Of a stretch of DNA of 40,814 nt, positions 31,032-40,040 are shown piece after piece (position 1 is the first letter of the stretch; the number at the start of each line of letters is the position of its first letter). Below the pieces are notes generated by a model. It was not told the DNA's origin, searched no databases, and saw only the letters and a list, made by a program, of their open reading frames with translations. The translations under genes and the position numbers were made by a program. Location: the NCBI GenBank assembly GCA_021783135.1, contig JAJXUE010000027.1, positions 1 through 40,814 on the forward strand. The letters are read 5' to 3'. Source of the stretch: Bacillota bacterium (lineage in GTDB: Bacteria > Bacillota > Desulfitobacteriia > Desulfitobacteriales > JAJXUE01).

Positions 31032-32021
31032 ATGGGAATTAAAGTAGGTATTCCGAGTGCTTTGCTCTACTTTTATTACTATCCTTTATGGGAGAAATTT
31101 CTCCAAGGTTTAGGCGTGGAAATAGTGCTGTCCGGACCTACCTCGCGGCCGATATTTGCCCGGGGTGTGAGGTTGGCTAACGATGAAACATGTTTACCGG
31201 TAAAGGTTTTTTTCGGACATGTAGCAACCCTGCAACAGCTCGAGGTTGACTACATTTTTTTACCGCGGATCGTGAGCATGGAGCGACAGACTTATCTTTG
31301 TCCCAAATTGTTGGGTTTTCCGGAAGTTGTGACCGCACTTATCCCTGATCTTCCGCCTGTGCTAACGGCAGATTTTAATTTGCGTAAAGATAAGCGAGAA
31401 TTGGATTATACCTTGCAAGCGGTGGGTAGGCAGCTTGGTTTTACGCTCAAGCAAATTGCGCCTGCTATCGCGGCGGCAAAATTAGCCCAACTTCGGTTTG
31501 AACACCTGATGCAGGCAGGACAAGATTTTACGCTTGCCCTCAAAGGACGCGGGGTGGAATCATCCGCCCCAGAAAGTGGGCTTACAATTGCTGTCTTAGG
31601 TCACGCTTATATGCTCTACGATGGTTTTAGCAGCTTAGATCTGCAGAGCAAGTTGAACAAATTGGGTGTCAAGGTGGTTACCCCGGAACGCGTACCGCCG
31701 TCACTAATTGACCAGCAGTTGGCAGAGCTCCCCAAAAAGATTTTTTGGAGTCACTCCAAACGAATCTTAGGCGCCGGCTACGCTTTTGGCGTCGATCCGG
31801 GGGTTCATGGACTAATTCATTTAAGTTGTTTTGGCTGTGGGCCGGACTCAATGGTGGGGGATATGGTTGAACGGATGTGCCGACGCTATGCCAAGCCGTT
31901 TATGATGTTGACCTTAGATGAACATACAGGCGAAGCCGGGTTGGTTACCCGATTGGAGGCTTATGTTGATATGCTGACAAGGAGGGCTGAGCTTGAAAGT
32001 AACGTTTCCGCACATGGGTAA
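31032..32021 (+). CDS. DUF2229-type acyl-CoA dehydratase activase-related protein (first)
   Basis: The 329-residue protein belongs to the DUF2229/CoA-protein activase-related family, which resembles the 2-hydroxyacyl-CoA dehydratase subunits. It opens MGIKVGIPSALLYFYYYPLW and has cysteines in DETCLPVKVFFGH near 54, TYLCPKL near 86 and LSCFGCGPDSM near 265, likely iron-sulfur ligands. GGAGG is five bases before the ATG. It overlaps the next gene by 29 bases. In many Clostridia these units are fused in one very long protein; here they are separate. The substrate is unknown. Confidence 0.82.
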   Translation: MGIKVGIPSALLYFYYYPLWEKFLQGLGVEIVLSGPTSRPIFARGVRLANDETCLPVKVFFGHVATLQQLEVDYIFLPRIVSMERQTYLCPKLLGFPEVVTALIPDLPPVLTADFNLRKDKRELDYTLQAVGRQLGFTLKQIAPAIAAAKLAQLRFEHLMQAGQDFTLALKGRGVESSAPESGLTIAVLGHAYMLYDGFSSLDLQSKLNKLGVKVVTPERVPPSLIDQQLAELPKKIFWSHSKRILGAGYAFGVDPGVHGLIHLSCFGCGPDSMVGDMVERMCRRYAKPFMMLTLDEHTGEAGLVTRLEAYVDMLTRRAELESNVSAHG

Positions 32022-33123
32022 TATGTGGATACCTGTGAAAGCTTTATTTGATTATCTCGAAATTGAGTTCATCGTTCCACCCCCCAATTCCAAACATACT
32101 TTAAGCGTGGGAACCCAGCACTCCCCAGAGGGGGCCTGTCTCCCGTTCAAGTTGAATGTGGGCAATTTGATTGATGCGGCTAAATTAGGTGCAGATACCT
32201 TTGTGATGACTGGGGGGGTAGGACCTTGCCGTTTTGGCTATTACGGCGAATTGGAACGGCAGATTTTGCACGATTTGGGTATTGAGATGGAGTTAATTAT
32301 TCTCGAACCGCCGGAGGGCAGTTTGCTGGGGTTAGCCAAACGCATCAAGCAAGCGGCGTCCCACAAACCTTGGATCAAGATCCTCGGTGCAGTTCGTTTT
32401 GCATACCGTAAGGCTGTAGCCATGGACCGAATTGAGGACCTCGTGCACTGGGCCAGACCTAGGGCCGAGCAACCGTTGGCAATCGAAACTATTTACCGGC
32501 GGGCGCAAACTGAATTAAATGAAGCCAATAATTCAGCCGCCATTGAACACGTGGTAAAAAGGACGCGCGAGCAGGTTTTGGCGGTGCCGCGCAAGCAAGA
32601 CTTTACGCCGGTTAAAGTGGGAATTGTAGGCGAAATCTATACATTATTGGACCCTTTTGCTAGTTTGGACATTGAGCGCCACCTGGGTCACTTAGGTGTT
32701 GAGGTGGATCGATCCATCTACTTGAGTGGTTGGATTAATGAACATATTTTTCAAGGGGTTAATCGTGCCTACAAGGAAGTCAAGCAGTATAAACAATTGG
32801 CGCATCCATTCTTGGCCCATTCTGTGGGCGGCCACGGTCAAGAGACTGTTGGCGGTACGGTGGAGTTTGGTCGCCAAGAGTTCGCCGGGGTAATTCATCT
32901 TTTGCCTTTAAGCTGTATGCCGGAAATTGTAGCGGCCTCAATTTTGCCCAACGTAGGCCGGCAATATAATTTGCCTGTAATGACTCTGTACATTGATGAA
33001 CAGTCGGGCCAAGCAGGAGTATTGACACGATTAGAAGCATTTGTTGATTTAATTAATCGCCGTCAAAGCCAACCTAGCTGTGAACGGGAGGTTAGACATG
33101 AACAAATTGTATTTGGGGGTTGA
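31993..33123 (+). CDS. DUF2229-type acyl-CoA dehydratase activase-related protein (second)
   Basis: The 376-residue protein has the same family character as its upstream neighbour. It starts MKVTFPHMGNMWIPVKALF, with EGACLPFKLNVGN near 47, GGVGPCRFGYYGE near 74 and LLPLSCMPEIVA near 306, giving the cysteines typical of an iron-sulfur protein related to HgdB. TTG is the start, with AAGGAGG upstream inside the preceding gene. It overlaps the downstream activase gene. It probably works with the other two as one complex or a relay; the reaction is unknown. Confidence 0.82.
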   Translation: MKVTFPHMGNMWIPVKALFDYLEIEFIVPPPNSKHTLSVGTQHSPEGACLPFKLNVGNLIDAAKLGADTFVMTGGVGPCRFGYYGELERQILHDLGIEMELIILEPPEGSLLGLAKRIKQAASHKPWIKILGAVRFAYRKAVAMDRIEDLVHWARPRAEQPLAIETIYRRAQTELNEANNSAAIEHVVKRTREQVLAVPRKQDFTPVKVGIVGEIYTLLDPFASLDIERHLGHLGVEVDRSIYLSGWINEHIFQGVNRAYKEVKQYKQLAHPFLAHSVGGHGQETVGGTVEFGRQEFAGVIHLLPLSCMPEIVAASILPNVGRQYNLPVMTLYIDEQSGQAGVLTRLEAFVDLINRRQSQPSCEREVRHEQIVFGG

Positions 33124-34078
33124 CGTTGGCTCTGTAAGTACGAACCTGGTATTAATGGATGACTTTGGCGCAGTTAATCAGGGACTGTACTTGCGGACGC
33201 AAGGTCGACCGTTGGAAGCGATCCAAAAAGGACTTGCCCAGCTTAAGCTGGGCGGAGGTGAAATCAGCGGAGTCGGTACGACTGGAAGTGCTCGCAACTT
33301 AGCGGCAGCAGTTTTGGGAGCGGATGTCGTCAAAAATGAGATTACAGCGCACGCTGTAGCGGCTTCCGCCCAAGTTCCTGGGGTACAAACCATCCTGGAA
33401 ATCGGGGGACAGGATTCCAAAATAATTATCCTGCGGGATGGGGTTGTCAGTGATTTTGCCATGAACACGGTCTGTGCAGCGGGAACTGGCTCGTTCCTCG
33501 ATCAGCAGGCCGGACGCTTAAATATTGCCATTGAGGATTTTGGCGAAATAGCCTTGACCGCGCAAATGCCAGTGCGCATTGCAGGACGTTGTTCAGTATT
33601 TGCGGAATCAGACATGATTCATAAGCAGCAATTGGGTCATCACATGCCGGATATTTTAGCGGGTTTATGTGAAGCTATGGTGCGCAACTATTTGAACAAC
33701 GTGGGCAAAGGCAAAGATATTCAAGGCCCGGTAGTATTTCAAGGTGGGGTAGCCGCTAATAAGGGGATTCGCAAGGCATTTGAACAGGCGTTGGGTTTGC
33801 CAATCATTGTGCCGGATAATTTTAGCGTCATGGGTGCGTTGGGCAGTGCCATTTTAGCCCGCGAAGCAGTATCGAGCGGGAAAACCTCGAAGTTTCGCGG
33901 TGTGAACGTAACCAGCGGCAACTTTGCCGCGACTAGTTTTGAGTGCTCCGGTTGCGCTAATCTGTGCGAGATAGTACAAATTGGGCTAGAAGAAAAAGTT
34001 CTAGCTCGCTGGGGCGATCGCTGCGGTAAGTGGGGGGTAGAGCAATCGACCTCGGCTGCATCTGGGGCCAGCGCTTAA
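33098..34078 (+). CDS. CoA-substrate-specific enzyme activase (BcrAD/BadFG/HgdC-like)
   Basis: This 326-residue ASKHA-fold ATPase drives low-potential electron injection into 2-hydroxyacyl-CoA dehydratase or related reductases. The phosphate-1 loop is YLGVDVGSVSTNLVL at the start, the hinge EIGGQDSKII near 98, and the subunit-bridging iron-sulfur cysteines lie in NTVCAAGTGSFLDQQ near 125 and GRCSVFAESDMIHKQQ near 163. A short C-terminal tail has SFECSGCANLCEI, extra cysteines as in the fused forms. ATG 33098 is chosen with GGGAGG seven bases upstream. It overlaps the preceding gene by 26 bases and ends the trio. Confidence 0.9.
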   Translation: MNKLYLGVDVGSVSTNLVLMDDFGAVNQGLYLRTQGRPLEAIQKGLAQLKLGGGEISGVGTTGSARNLAAAVLGADVVKNEITAHAVAASAQVPGVQTILEIGGQDSKIIILRDGVVSDFAMNTVCAAGTGSFLDQQAGRLNIAIEDFGEIALTAQMPVRIAGRCSVFAESDMIHKQQLGHHMPDILAGLCEAMVRNYLNNVGKGKDIQGPVVFQGGVAANKGIRKAFEQALGLPIIVPDNFSVMGALGSAILAREAVSSGKTSKFRGVNVTSGNFAATSFECSGCANLCEIVQIGLEEKVLARWGDRCGKWGVEQSTSAASGASA

Positions 34079-34145
34079 CTAGCACTGCCCAAGTAACGCG
34101 TTTAATGCCAACGAAAAAATTTAACCGGGAGCAAAGCTTTTAGCA

Positions 34146-34175
34146 TTGACAGGCATTAAAGAGCTGTGTTAAAAT
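34146..34175 (+). promoter_or_regulatory. Sigma-A promoter of the lysA riboswitch transcript
   Basis: TTGACA at 34146-34151, an 18-base spacer and TAAAAT at 34170-34175 form a good housekeeping promoter about 35 bases before the riboswitch aptamer. Confidence 0.75.
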
Positions 34176-34215
34176 TTTACACAAGTTAAAATTATGTTGC
34201 CTCATCTCTCTTCAG

Positions 34216-34398
34216 AGGTGGGGTAGAGGCGCGGACTATCAATAGTATCCGGAGTAGAGGGGGCTCTATGAGACCGGAGAAAGGGATATTCGCCGAAGTG
34301 TGCGGGTCACCCGGATCCGTATAGCTGGGTCTGCATCGAATAGGTGCAGGACTGTCACTTGCAGTTTTTGCCGACGGCAAGTGGAGAACTATCTCACA
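34216..34398 (+). ncRNA. Lysine riboswitch (L box)
   Basis: The leader holds the conserved lysine-aptamer blocks in order: GGGTAGAGGCGCGGACTATC, AGTATCCGGAG, GGAGAAAGGGATATTCGCCGA cut to its core AGGG-ATATTCGCCGAAG, a GTATAGCTGGGTCTGCATCG stretch, AGGACTGTCACTTG and the closing CTATCTCAC. P1 pairs 34218-34226 with 34389-34397 using G-U pairs. Bound lysine would favour the terminator at 34437 and lower lysA expression, a feedback on lysine synthesis. The position directly upstream of lysA supports the call. Confidence 0.95.
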
Positions 34399-34436
34399 TC
34401 AGGGGAAAGCAAGGGGCTGCCGTTTTATGTCTGAAT

Positions 34437-34475
34437 GGACGCTAACGGGGTTCTACCCCTGTTGTCGTCCTTTTT
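34437..34475 (+). terminator. Riboswitch-controlled terminator before lysA
   Basis: The stem GGACG...CGTCC encloses AAC/GTT and GGGGT/ACCCC with small internal loops and is followed by TTTTT. It lies 40 bases after the aptamer and ends before the lysA ribosome site, as expected of a transcription-terminating expression platform. Confidence 0.88.
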
Positions 34476-34501
34476 ATATTTTGCGAAATGGAGTGGTATG
34501 G

Positions 34502-35845
34502 ATGAAACTACAGGGAACAATGGAGATTAATGAGCAAGGGCACTTAGTGATCGGCGGGTGCGATACAGTCGAACTGGCGCAGGAATTCGGCACACCGTTA
34601 TATATTATGGACGAAGACCAAATCAGGCGGACATGCCGCGAATACTATCGTTCGTTTGTGAGTCGGCACGGCAATGCAGAAGTTATCTATGCTAGCAAAA
34701 CTTTTTCGACAGTGGCAATGTGCCATATTATTAAAGAAGAAGGCTTGGGGTTGGACGTAGTTTCCGGTGGCGAACTGTACACGGCTTTGGCCGCGCACTT
34801 CCCGGTTGAACGCATTTACTACCATGGCAATAATAAAACCCCGCAGGAACTGGAGACGGCGCTTGAAGCCAGAGTAGGGCGCATTGTGGTGGACAATTTT
34901 CGTGAATTGGAGCTACTTAACGCTCTGGCTGCACAGCATCAGAGAGTGGTAGATGTCTTAGTGCGGGTAACACCTGGAATTGAAGCCCATACGCACGAAT
35001 ATATCCAAACAGGCCAAATCGATTCCAAATTCGGCTTTACGCTCCCGAATGGTGATGCCATGCGTGCGATTAAGGGCGTTATTGACGCAGACCATCTGAA
35101 TTTCCGTGGCGTGCACTGTCACATTGGTTCGCAAATCTTTGAATTGGCATCTTATAGTTATACCGCACAAGTTATGCTCGAATTGAGTCAACAAATATAT
35201 CAAGAGACTGGGGTTTATGTGCGCGAGCTTAACCTCGGGGGTGGCTTCGGTATTTACTATGCCAGTGGGGACGACCCAGCGCAAATTTCCGATTATGCCG
35301 ATTTAGTTATGACCACCGTCAGCGAAACGGCAGATGCCCTGGGCTTGCCAGTGCCAAAAGTCATAGTTGAACCCGGTCGGAGTATAGCAGGGCCGGCCGG
35401 CACTACTCTCTACACAGTGGGCTCGCTCAAGGACATTCCGGGTGTACGCAAATACGTAGCGGTTGACGGCGGCATGGCCGATAACCCTCGCCCTGCCTTG
35501 TATCAGTCCTGTTATGAGGCCATTGTCGCTAATAAGGCATCTTTGGCCCCTGAAACAGTAGTATCAATTACCGGCAAATGCTGTGAGTCAGGCGATATGC
35601 TGATTTGGGATATTGAACTGCCGGAAGTCGTAAGCGGCGACTTGCTTGCGGTATCATGTACTGGAGCTTATAACTATTCCATGTCGTCCAACTACAATCG
35701 CTTGGCTCGGCCCGCCGTGGTTCTGGTCAAAGACGGTCAAGCGGATGTAATTGTGCAGCGTGAGACTTACGCGGACATAGTGAGAAATGACGTGGTCCCG
35801 GCAAGGCTGCTGAACGTCACCAATCTACGCGCTGCCAGTCGCTAG
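34502..35845 (+). CDS. lysA: Diaminopimelate decarboxylase
   Basis: This ~447-residue PLP enzyme makes L-lysine from meso-diaminopimelate, the last step of lysine synthesis. The PLP lysine is in YASKTFS near residue 63. FGFTLPNG near 174, GVHCHIGSQIFE near 200, NLGGGFGIYY near 245, EPGRSIAGPAGTT near 290 and CESGDML near 361 are all typical. The ATG at 34502 has GGAG about eight bases upstream. The frame is open back to 34427, but those codons lie inside the riboswitch terminator, so the upstream start is rejected. Expression is expected to fall when lysine is plentiful. Confidence 0.96.
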   Translation: MKLQGTMEINEQGHLVIGGCDTVELAQEFGTPLYIMDEDQIRRTCREYYRSFVSRHGNAEVIYASKTFSTVAMCHIIKEEGLGLDVVSGGELYTALAAHFPVERIYYHGNNKTPQELETALEARVGRIVVDNFRELELLNALAAQHQRVVDVLVRVTPGIEAHTHEYIQTGQIDSKFGFTLPNGDAMRAIKGVIDADHLNFRGVHCHIGSQIFELASYSYTAQVMLELSQQIYQETGVYVRELNLGGGFGIYYASGDDPAQISDYADLVMTTVSETADALGLPVPKVIVEPGRSIAGPAGTTLYTVGSLKDIPGVRKYVAVDGGMADNPRPALYQSCYEAIVANKASLAPETVVSITGKCCESGDMLIWDIELPEVVSGDLLAVSCTGAYNYSMSSNYNRLARPAVVLVKDGQADVIVQRETYADIVRNDVVPARLLNVTNLRAASR

Positions 35846-35870
35846 GGCTAAGTAAATAGGCTTAAGCAAT

Positions 35871-35920
35871 GGAGTTGTCCCTAAATTGAAAGGTACTTTC
35901 GATTGGGGGACAGCTCCTTT
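35871..35920 (+). terminator. Terminator-like hairpin after lysA
   Basis: GGAGTTGTCCC pairs with GGGACAGCTCC (one G-U), and inside it AATTGAAAG pairs with CTTTCGATT, making a long stem with a three-base loop. The T-tract is short (TTT). Confidence 0.7.
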
Positions 35921-36010
35921 CGTATATCCCTATGTGAGACCTACCCCTCACTTTTATCGGCGTGAGGTAAATGGTATAATTAGACGTTATACTTGGATGG
36001 GGTGGCTGGG

Positions 36011-38626
36011 TTGGAACTAATTGTATCACATAATAATACCGACTTTGACGGGCTGGCGTCCATGGTGGCGGCGAGTAAGCTCTACCCGGAAGCGACTATG
36101 GTTTTCGAGGGCAAACCGACCAGGCAGGTGCGCGAATTTTTGGCCCTGCATAAAGATGCCCTGCCGATTTCGGATCTAAAGTCCATAGATTTGTCTACGG
36201 TCAGCAAGGTTGTCATTGTGGATACACGCTCGGCAGAGAGGCTTGGTTCTTTAGCTAAGCTGATTGCGGAGCCCCAGGTCGAACTGCACATTTATGATCA
36301 CCACCCTAAGCGTGAGGGAGACCTTGTCGGAGCTTGGGAACAAGCGGAGATAATCGGTGCCACGACTACTCTCATGGTGGAAAAACTGCGTGCCGAAGGG
36401 TGTTTGCTTTCCAAGTTTGAAGCTACTTTATTGGCACTTGGCATTTATGAAGACACCGGCAACCTGCTGTTTGAAAGTACAACCGCGCGTGATGCCGCTG
36501 CCCTAAGCTTTCTTTTGGCGTGCGGGGCTAACTTAAAATTAGTCAGTGAGTTTCGGGACCGGCCCTTGTCGCGGGAACAAAAATCCCTGCTTAATATGTT
36601 GCTCACCGCAGCTCGGCACTATTTGATCCGTGGCGTGCGAGTGTTAATCTGTGCAACTTCTCTGGATGAGTTTGTGGCCGGGTTGGCTCTATTGACCCAT
36701 AAAGTGGGTGAAATTGAAAATATCGACTTGATTTTTGCTGTGGTTAAAATGGATGACCGAGTCCATATCGTTGCCAGGGGTAAAGGGAAAAACGTCGCCG
36801 TTAATGACATTTTAAGTGAGTTTGGCGGTGCAGGTCACCCTAAGGCGGCTTCCGCCACAGTTAAAGGCGGCGATGTCACTGACTTAATCAATCGCATCCT
36901 GTGCTTGTTAGAAGAACGTATTGTACCCGATGTCCGGGCCCGCGAAATTATGTCAATTGCTGTAAAAAGCATCGACAGCTTAAGTCGTATCAGGGATGCC
37001 GGTGATCTGCTACTGCGCTACGGACATACGGGCTTACCGGTAGTGGATGAGGGCAAACTCGTAGGCATAATCTCGCGCCGCGATGTAGATAAGGCCTTGA
37101 ACCACGGTCTGGGTCACGCACCTGTAAGCGGATATATGTCCCGTAAAGTAATTACTGTTGACATGGATGCACCTTTAAATGAGATTGAATCGCTAATGAT
37201 AGAACACGATATTGGCCGCCTCCCCGTTGTCAGCGGTGGTATTTTAGTGGGGATTCTATCTCGTTCTGATGTGCTGCGAACCTTGCATGGGCAAGCTATA
37301 CCGGTAAGCCGGCAAATCATGCTGCAACGCAGCGAGGCCCAGGGTCATGATGTTCTACGCCTGCTGGAAGAACAGCCGCAGGACGTCAGGGATTTATTTC
37401 GCTTGATTCACGCTTTGGGTGAAGCGCATGGTTTAGCTGTTTATGTCGTGGGGGGGTTCGTGCGTGATCTGTTGTTGGAGATCCCCAATCTTGATATAGA
37501 CCTGGTAGTAGAAGGAGACGGGCTAAAGTTTGCGGCAGCGCTGGCGACGGAGCTTCAAGTAAAAGCCCAATTTCATCCGCAGTTTGCGACAGCTAATATG
37601 CGTAGTAGTTCCGGCCTGCAGCTTGATATTGTCACGGCGAGGACTGAACACTACCCTTCTCCGGCCGCCTTGCCGCTAGTGGAGACTTCATCGCTAAAAC
37701 AGGATTTATATCGGCGCGACTTTACGATCAATGCGATGGCAATCGCGCTGACTGGGGAGAAGTACGCCAGCCTGCATGATTATTACGGCGGCTATCGGGA
37801 TTTGCAACAGGGCGTAATTCGCATTTTGCACAACTTAAGCTTCGTGGATGATCCTAAGCGTATCGTACGTGCCATTCGCTTCGAGTGCCGGTTGCGTTTT
37901 CGCTTGGAAGCGCAGACGAGCCAAATGCTGCAACAGGCCGTAGGCGATCGGTTGTTGGACTGCCTGAGTCGTGACCGATTAAGGGACGAATTAAGCTTGG
38001 TTTTGCAGGAAAAACAGGTGGGAAAGGTTATCCGGCGGCTTGTCGAGCTTGGCCTCTGGCAGCAAATAATGCCGCATAAATCGGACTTCGAGCCAATAAG
38101 TTTAAGTAATAATGCGCAGGACGCCGTAGGCAGGATGCAAGAGCTGGGTTTGTGGGGGCACGCCAAAGCCTGGCACGTCCAGTTGGCAGTCCTATTTCGC
38201 ACGGTCTCGCCTCCAGATACGGCAACAACTCTGCAAAAGCTCAATTTTGACCGACGCAGTATGCGTGTCGTGCAGGAGTTTCAGCATAGTTATCAAGTCT
38301 TAAAAGGTTTTTTATCCAACCAAGGCGAATTGAGCATGGTAAATGTGCATCGCACATTGGCAAAATTACCGACGGAAGTCGTGTGCGCGCTATTGGCGAT
38401 GCCGGAGCTGCAGGCACACGTAATTGCTTATTTACAGGCAAGGTCGACGGTCAGAGTGATGGTTACTGGTGACGACTTGCAAGCTCTGGGTGTACCTGCC
38501 GGTCCTCTGTATGCTAAAATATTGGATGCATTATGGGAGGCCAGGCTTGCAGGGGGCGTCAAGGATAAGGCAGAGGAAATGGCACTGGTGCAAAAAATTC
38601 TCGAGGAGGTACCTGATGGATCTTAG
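36011..38626 (+). CDS. DHH-CBS-CCA tRNA nucleotidyltransferase
   Basis: The ~871-residue fusion has three parts. Residues 1-310 are a DHH/DHHA1 phosphoesterase (HNNTDFDGLASM near 7, DTR near 75, DHHPK near 97, GGAGHPKAAS near 275). Two CBS domains span about 312-435. A class II nucleotidyltransferase covers about 445-871, with GGFVRDLLL and LDIDLV near 480-495 (catalytic aspartates), RRDFTINAMA near 570, and DPKRIVRAIRFECRL near 610. It adds C or A residues to tRNA 3' ends; in lineages with two such enzymes this fused form is often the A-adding one. TTG 36011 fits the family N-terminus, though the ribosome site is close. Confidence 0.93.
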   Translation: MELIVSHNNTDFDGLASMVAASKLYPEATMVFEGKPTRQVREFLALHKDALPISDLKSIDLSTVSKVVIVDTRSAERLGSLAKLIAEPQVELHIYDHHPKREGDLVGAWEQAEIIGATTTLMVEKLRAEGCLLSKFEATLLALGIYEDTGNLLFESTTARDAAALSFLLACGANLKLVSEFRDRPLSREQKSLLNMLLTAARHYLIRGVRVLICATSLDEFVAGLALLTHKVGEIENIDLIFAVVKMDDRVHIVARGKGKNVAVNDILSEFGGAGHPKAASATVKGGDVTDLINRILCLLEERIVPDVRAREIMSIAVKSIDSLSRIRDAGDLLLRYGHTGLPVVDEGKLVGIISRRDVDKALNHGLGHAPVSGYMSRKVITVDMDAPLNEIESLMIEHDIGRLPVVSGGILVGILSRSDVLRTLHGQAIPVSRQIMLQRSEAQGHDVLRLLEEQPQDVRDLFRLIHALGEAHGLAVYVVGGFVRDLLLEIPNLDIDLVVEGDGLKFAAALATELQVKAQFHPQFATANMRSSSGLQLDIVTARTEHYPSPAALPLVETSSLKQDLYRRDFTINAMAIALTGEKYASLHDYYGGYRDLQQGVIRILHNLSFVDDPKRIVRAIRFECRLRFRLEAQTSQMLQQAVGDRLLDCLSRDRLRDELSLVLQEKQVGKVIRRLVELGLWQQIMPHKSDFEPISLSNNAQDAVGRMQELGLWGHAKAWHVQLAVLFRTVSPPDTATTLQKLNFDRRSMRVVQEFQHSYQVLKGFLSNQGELSMVNVHRTLAKLPTEVVCALLAMPELQAHVIAYLQARSTVRVMVTGDDLQALGVPAGPLYAKILDALWEARLAGGVKDKAEEMALVQKILEEVPDGS

Positions 38627-39266
38627 TCTTACATCGATAATTATGCGTATCCCCGCCTTGTTGATAGCTTTTGCTTTTCACGAGTGGGGACATGCGTTTG
38701 TAGCAGATTATTTTGGTGATCCCACCCCCAGACGTCAGGGGAGATTGAGCTTAAATCCCCTTGTGCATATCGATATATTTGGTACTTTATTAGTATTGCT
38801 TACGGGTTTTGGCTGGGCCAAGCCGGTGCAGACCAATCCGCTCAATTATCGCGGCAATCCACGCCGGGCTGACTTATTAGTCTCCTTAGCAGGAGTATGC
38901 ATGAATTTTATTATTGGGTTTATCAGTATCTTTATTGTGCAACTGTTTGTTTACCTTGTTGGGATGCAAGGCAACGTATTATTTTTGGTGCAGATATTAA
39001 CGGAAGTAGTTTGGCTTAATGTCGCCTTAGGTGTGTTTAACCTCATTCCGGTGTACCCCTTGGACGGATTTCATGTGTTAACCGATCTCTTACCCGAGGA
39101 AATGGCGGCAAATCTCTACCGGTATGAGCAATACGGCATGTTTATCTTGCTGTTAATCTTGATTGTTCCGGGTGTGAGCAACGCACTCCTCGTGCCGATT
39201 AATTCTATTGTTAACTTAATGCAAACAGTTTCTGGTGCTGTGCTGCACGTATTTGGGGTTGGCTGA
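38616..39266 (+). CDS. M50 family site-2 protease-like membrane protease
   Basis: The 216-residue polytopic protein is an M50-family intramembrane zinc metalloprotease of the short Rip3/YwhC type. The zinc motif HEWGH lies near residue 20, within a membrane helix, and the second ligand motif NLIPVYPLDGFHVL lies near 138-150. About five hydrophobic segments are present. ATG 38616 has GAGGAGGT upstream and overlaps the CCA gene by 11 bases; the earlier open frame lies inside that gene. It runs directly into scpA. Its substrate is unknown. Confidence 0.93.
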   Translation: MDLSLTSIIMRIPALLIAFAFHEWGHAFVADYFGDPTPRRQGRLSLNPLVHIDIFGTLLVLLTGFGWAKPVQTNPLNYRGNPRRADLLVSLAGVCMNFIIGFISIFIVQLFVYLVGMQGNVLFLVQILTEVVWLNVALGVFNLIPVYPLDGFHVLTDLLPEEMAANLYRYEQYGMFILLLILIVPGVSNALLVPINSIVNLMQTVSGAVLHVFGVG

Positions 39267-40039
39267 TGACTTACCAGATTAAGCTGGCAAGTTTTGAAGG
39301 TCCTTTTGATCTGCTATTTCACTTAATTGACAAAGCAGAAATTGATATTTATGACATTCCGGTAGCCAAGATAACGGACCAATATCTGTCCTATATCACT
39401 GCCATGCAGTCTCTTGATCTGGAGGTGGCAAGTGAGTTTTTGGTGATGGCGGCCACTTTGGTGCAAATCAAGTCTCGGATGCTGCTGCCGAAACCACCTA
39501 AAGCTGAACTCGTGGAAGAAGAGGGGCTTGACCCGCGGGACGAATTGGTAGCACGTTTGTTGGAATATAGGCAGTATAAGGCCATCGCAGATCAGCTTAA
39601 AACTAAGGAACAAAAACAAGGCTTAACATATATTCATCCTGTGGATGTGGATGCCTATATCACGGCTTTTGCGGAACAAAATCCCTTAAAGGGGCTGCAA
39701 CTAAGCGATTTGCTTAATGCCTTGCAGGCAGTTTTGGCACGGGTGGATTTGGCAGACCCAGTGACCGAGATTCCGCGTGAGGAAGTAACCGTACGCGAAA
39801 AAATGCGTGAGATCAATCGCAAGTTGCTCTTGACTACGGGCGGAGTGTCGTTTACCGACTTAATGCGACGGGCACGTACGCGGGCTATGGTCGTAATTAC
39901 TTTTTTGGCTTTACTGGAGTTGATTCGTCTCGGTAAAGTTTTGGTGCATCAAAGCGAAAACTTTGCTGAAATGTTGATATATCGCAGTACAGCAGAGGTG
40001 GCTGAATTAGAGACGGCTGAATTAGAGGTGGCTGATTAG
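39266..40039 (+). CDS. scpA: Segregation and condensation protein A
   Basis: This 257-residue kleisin bridges the heads of SMC in the SMC-ScpAB condensin complex used in chromosome segregation. The N-terminal signature is YQIKLASFEGPFDLLFHLID, followed by SEFLVMAATLVQIKSRMLLP near 57-80. The C-terminal winged-helix domain includes FLALLELIRLGKV near 213. Its start overlaps the stop of the protease gene by one base (TGATG). scpB follows two bases after the stop. Confidence 0.96.
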   Translation: MTYQIKLASFEGPFDLLFHLIDKAEIDIYDIPVAKITDQYLSYITAMQSLDLEVASEFLVMAATLVQIKSRMLLPKPPKAELVEEEGLDPRDELVARLLEYRQYKAIADQLKTKEQKQGLTYIHPVDVDAYITAFAEQNPLKGLQLSDLLNALQAVLARVDLADPVTEIPREEVTVREKMREINRKLLLTTGGVSFTDLMRRARTRAMVVITFLALLELIRLGKVLVHQSENFAEMLIYRSTAEVAELETAELEVAD

Positions 40040-40040
40040 T

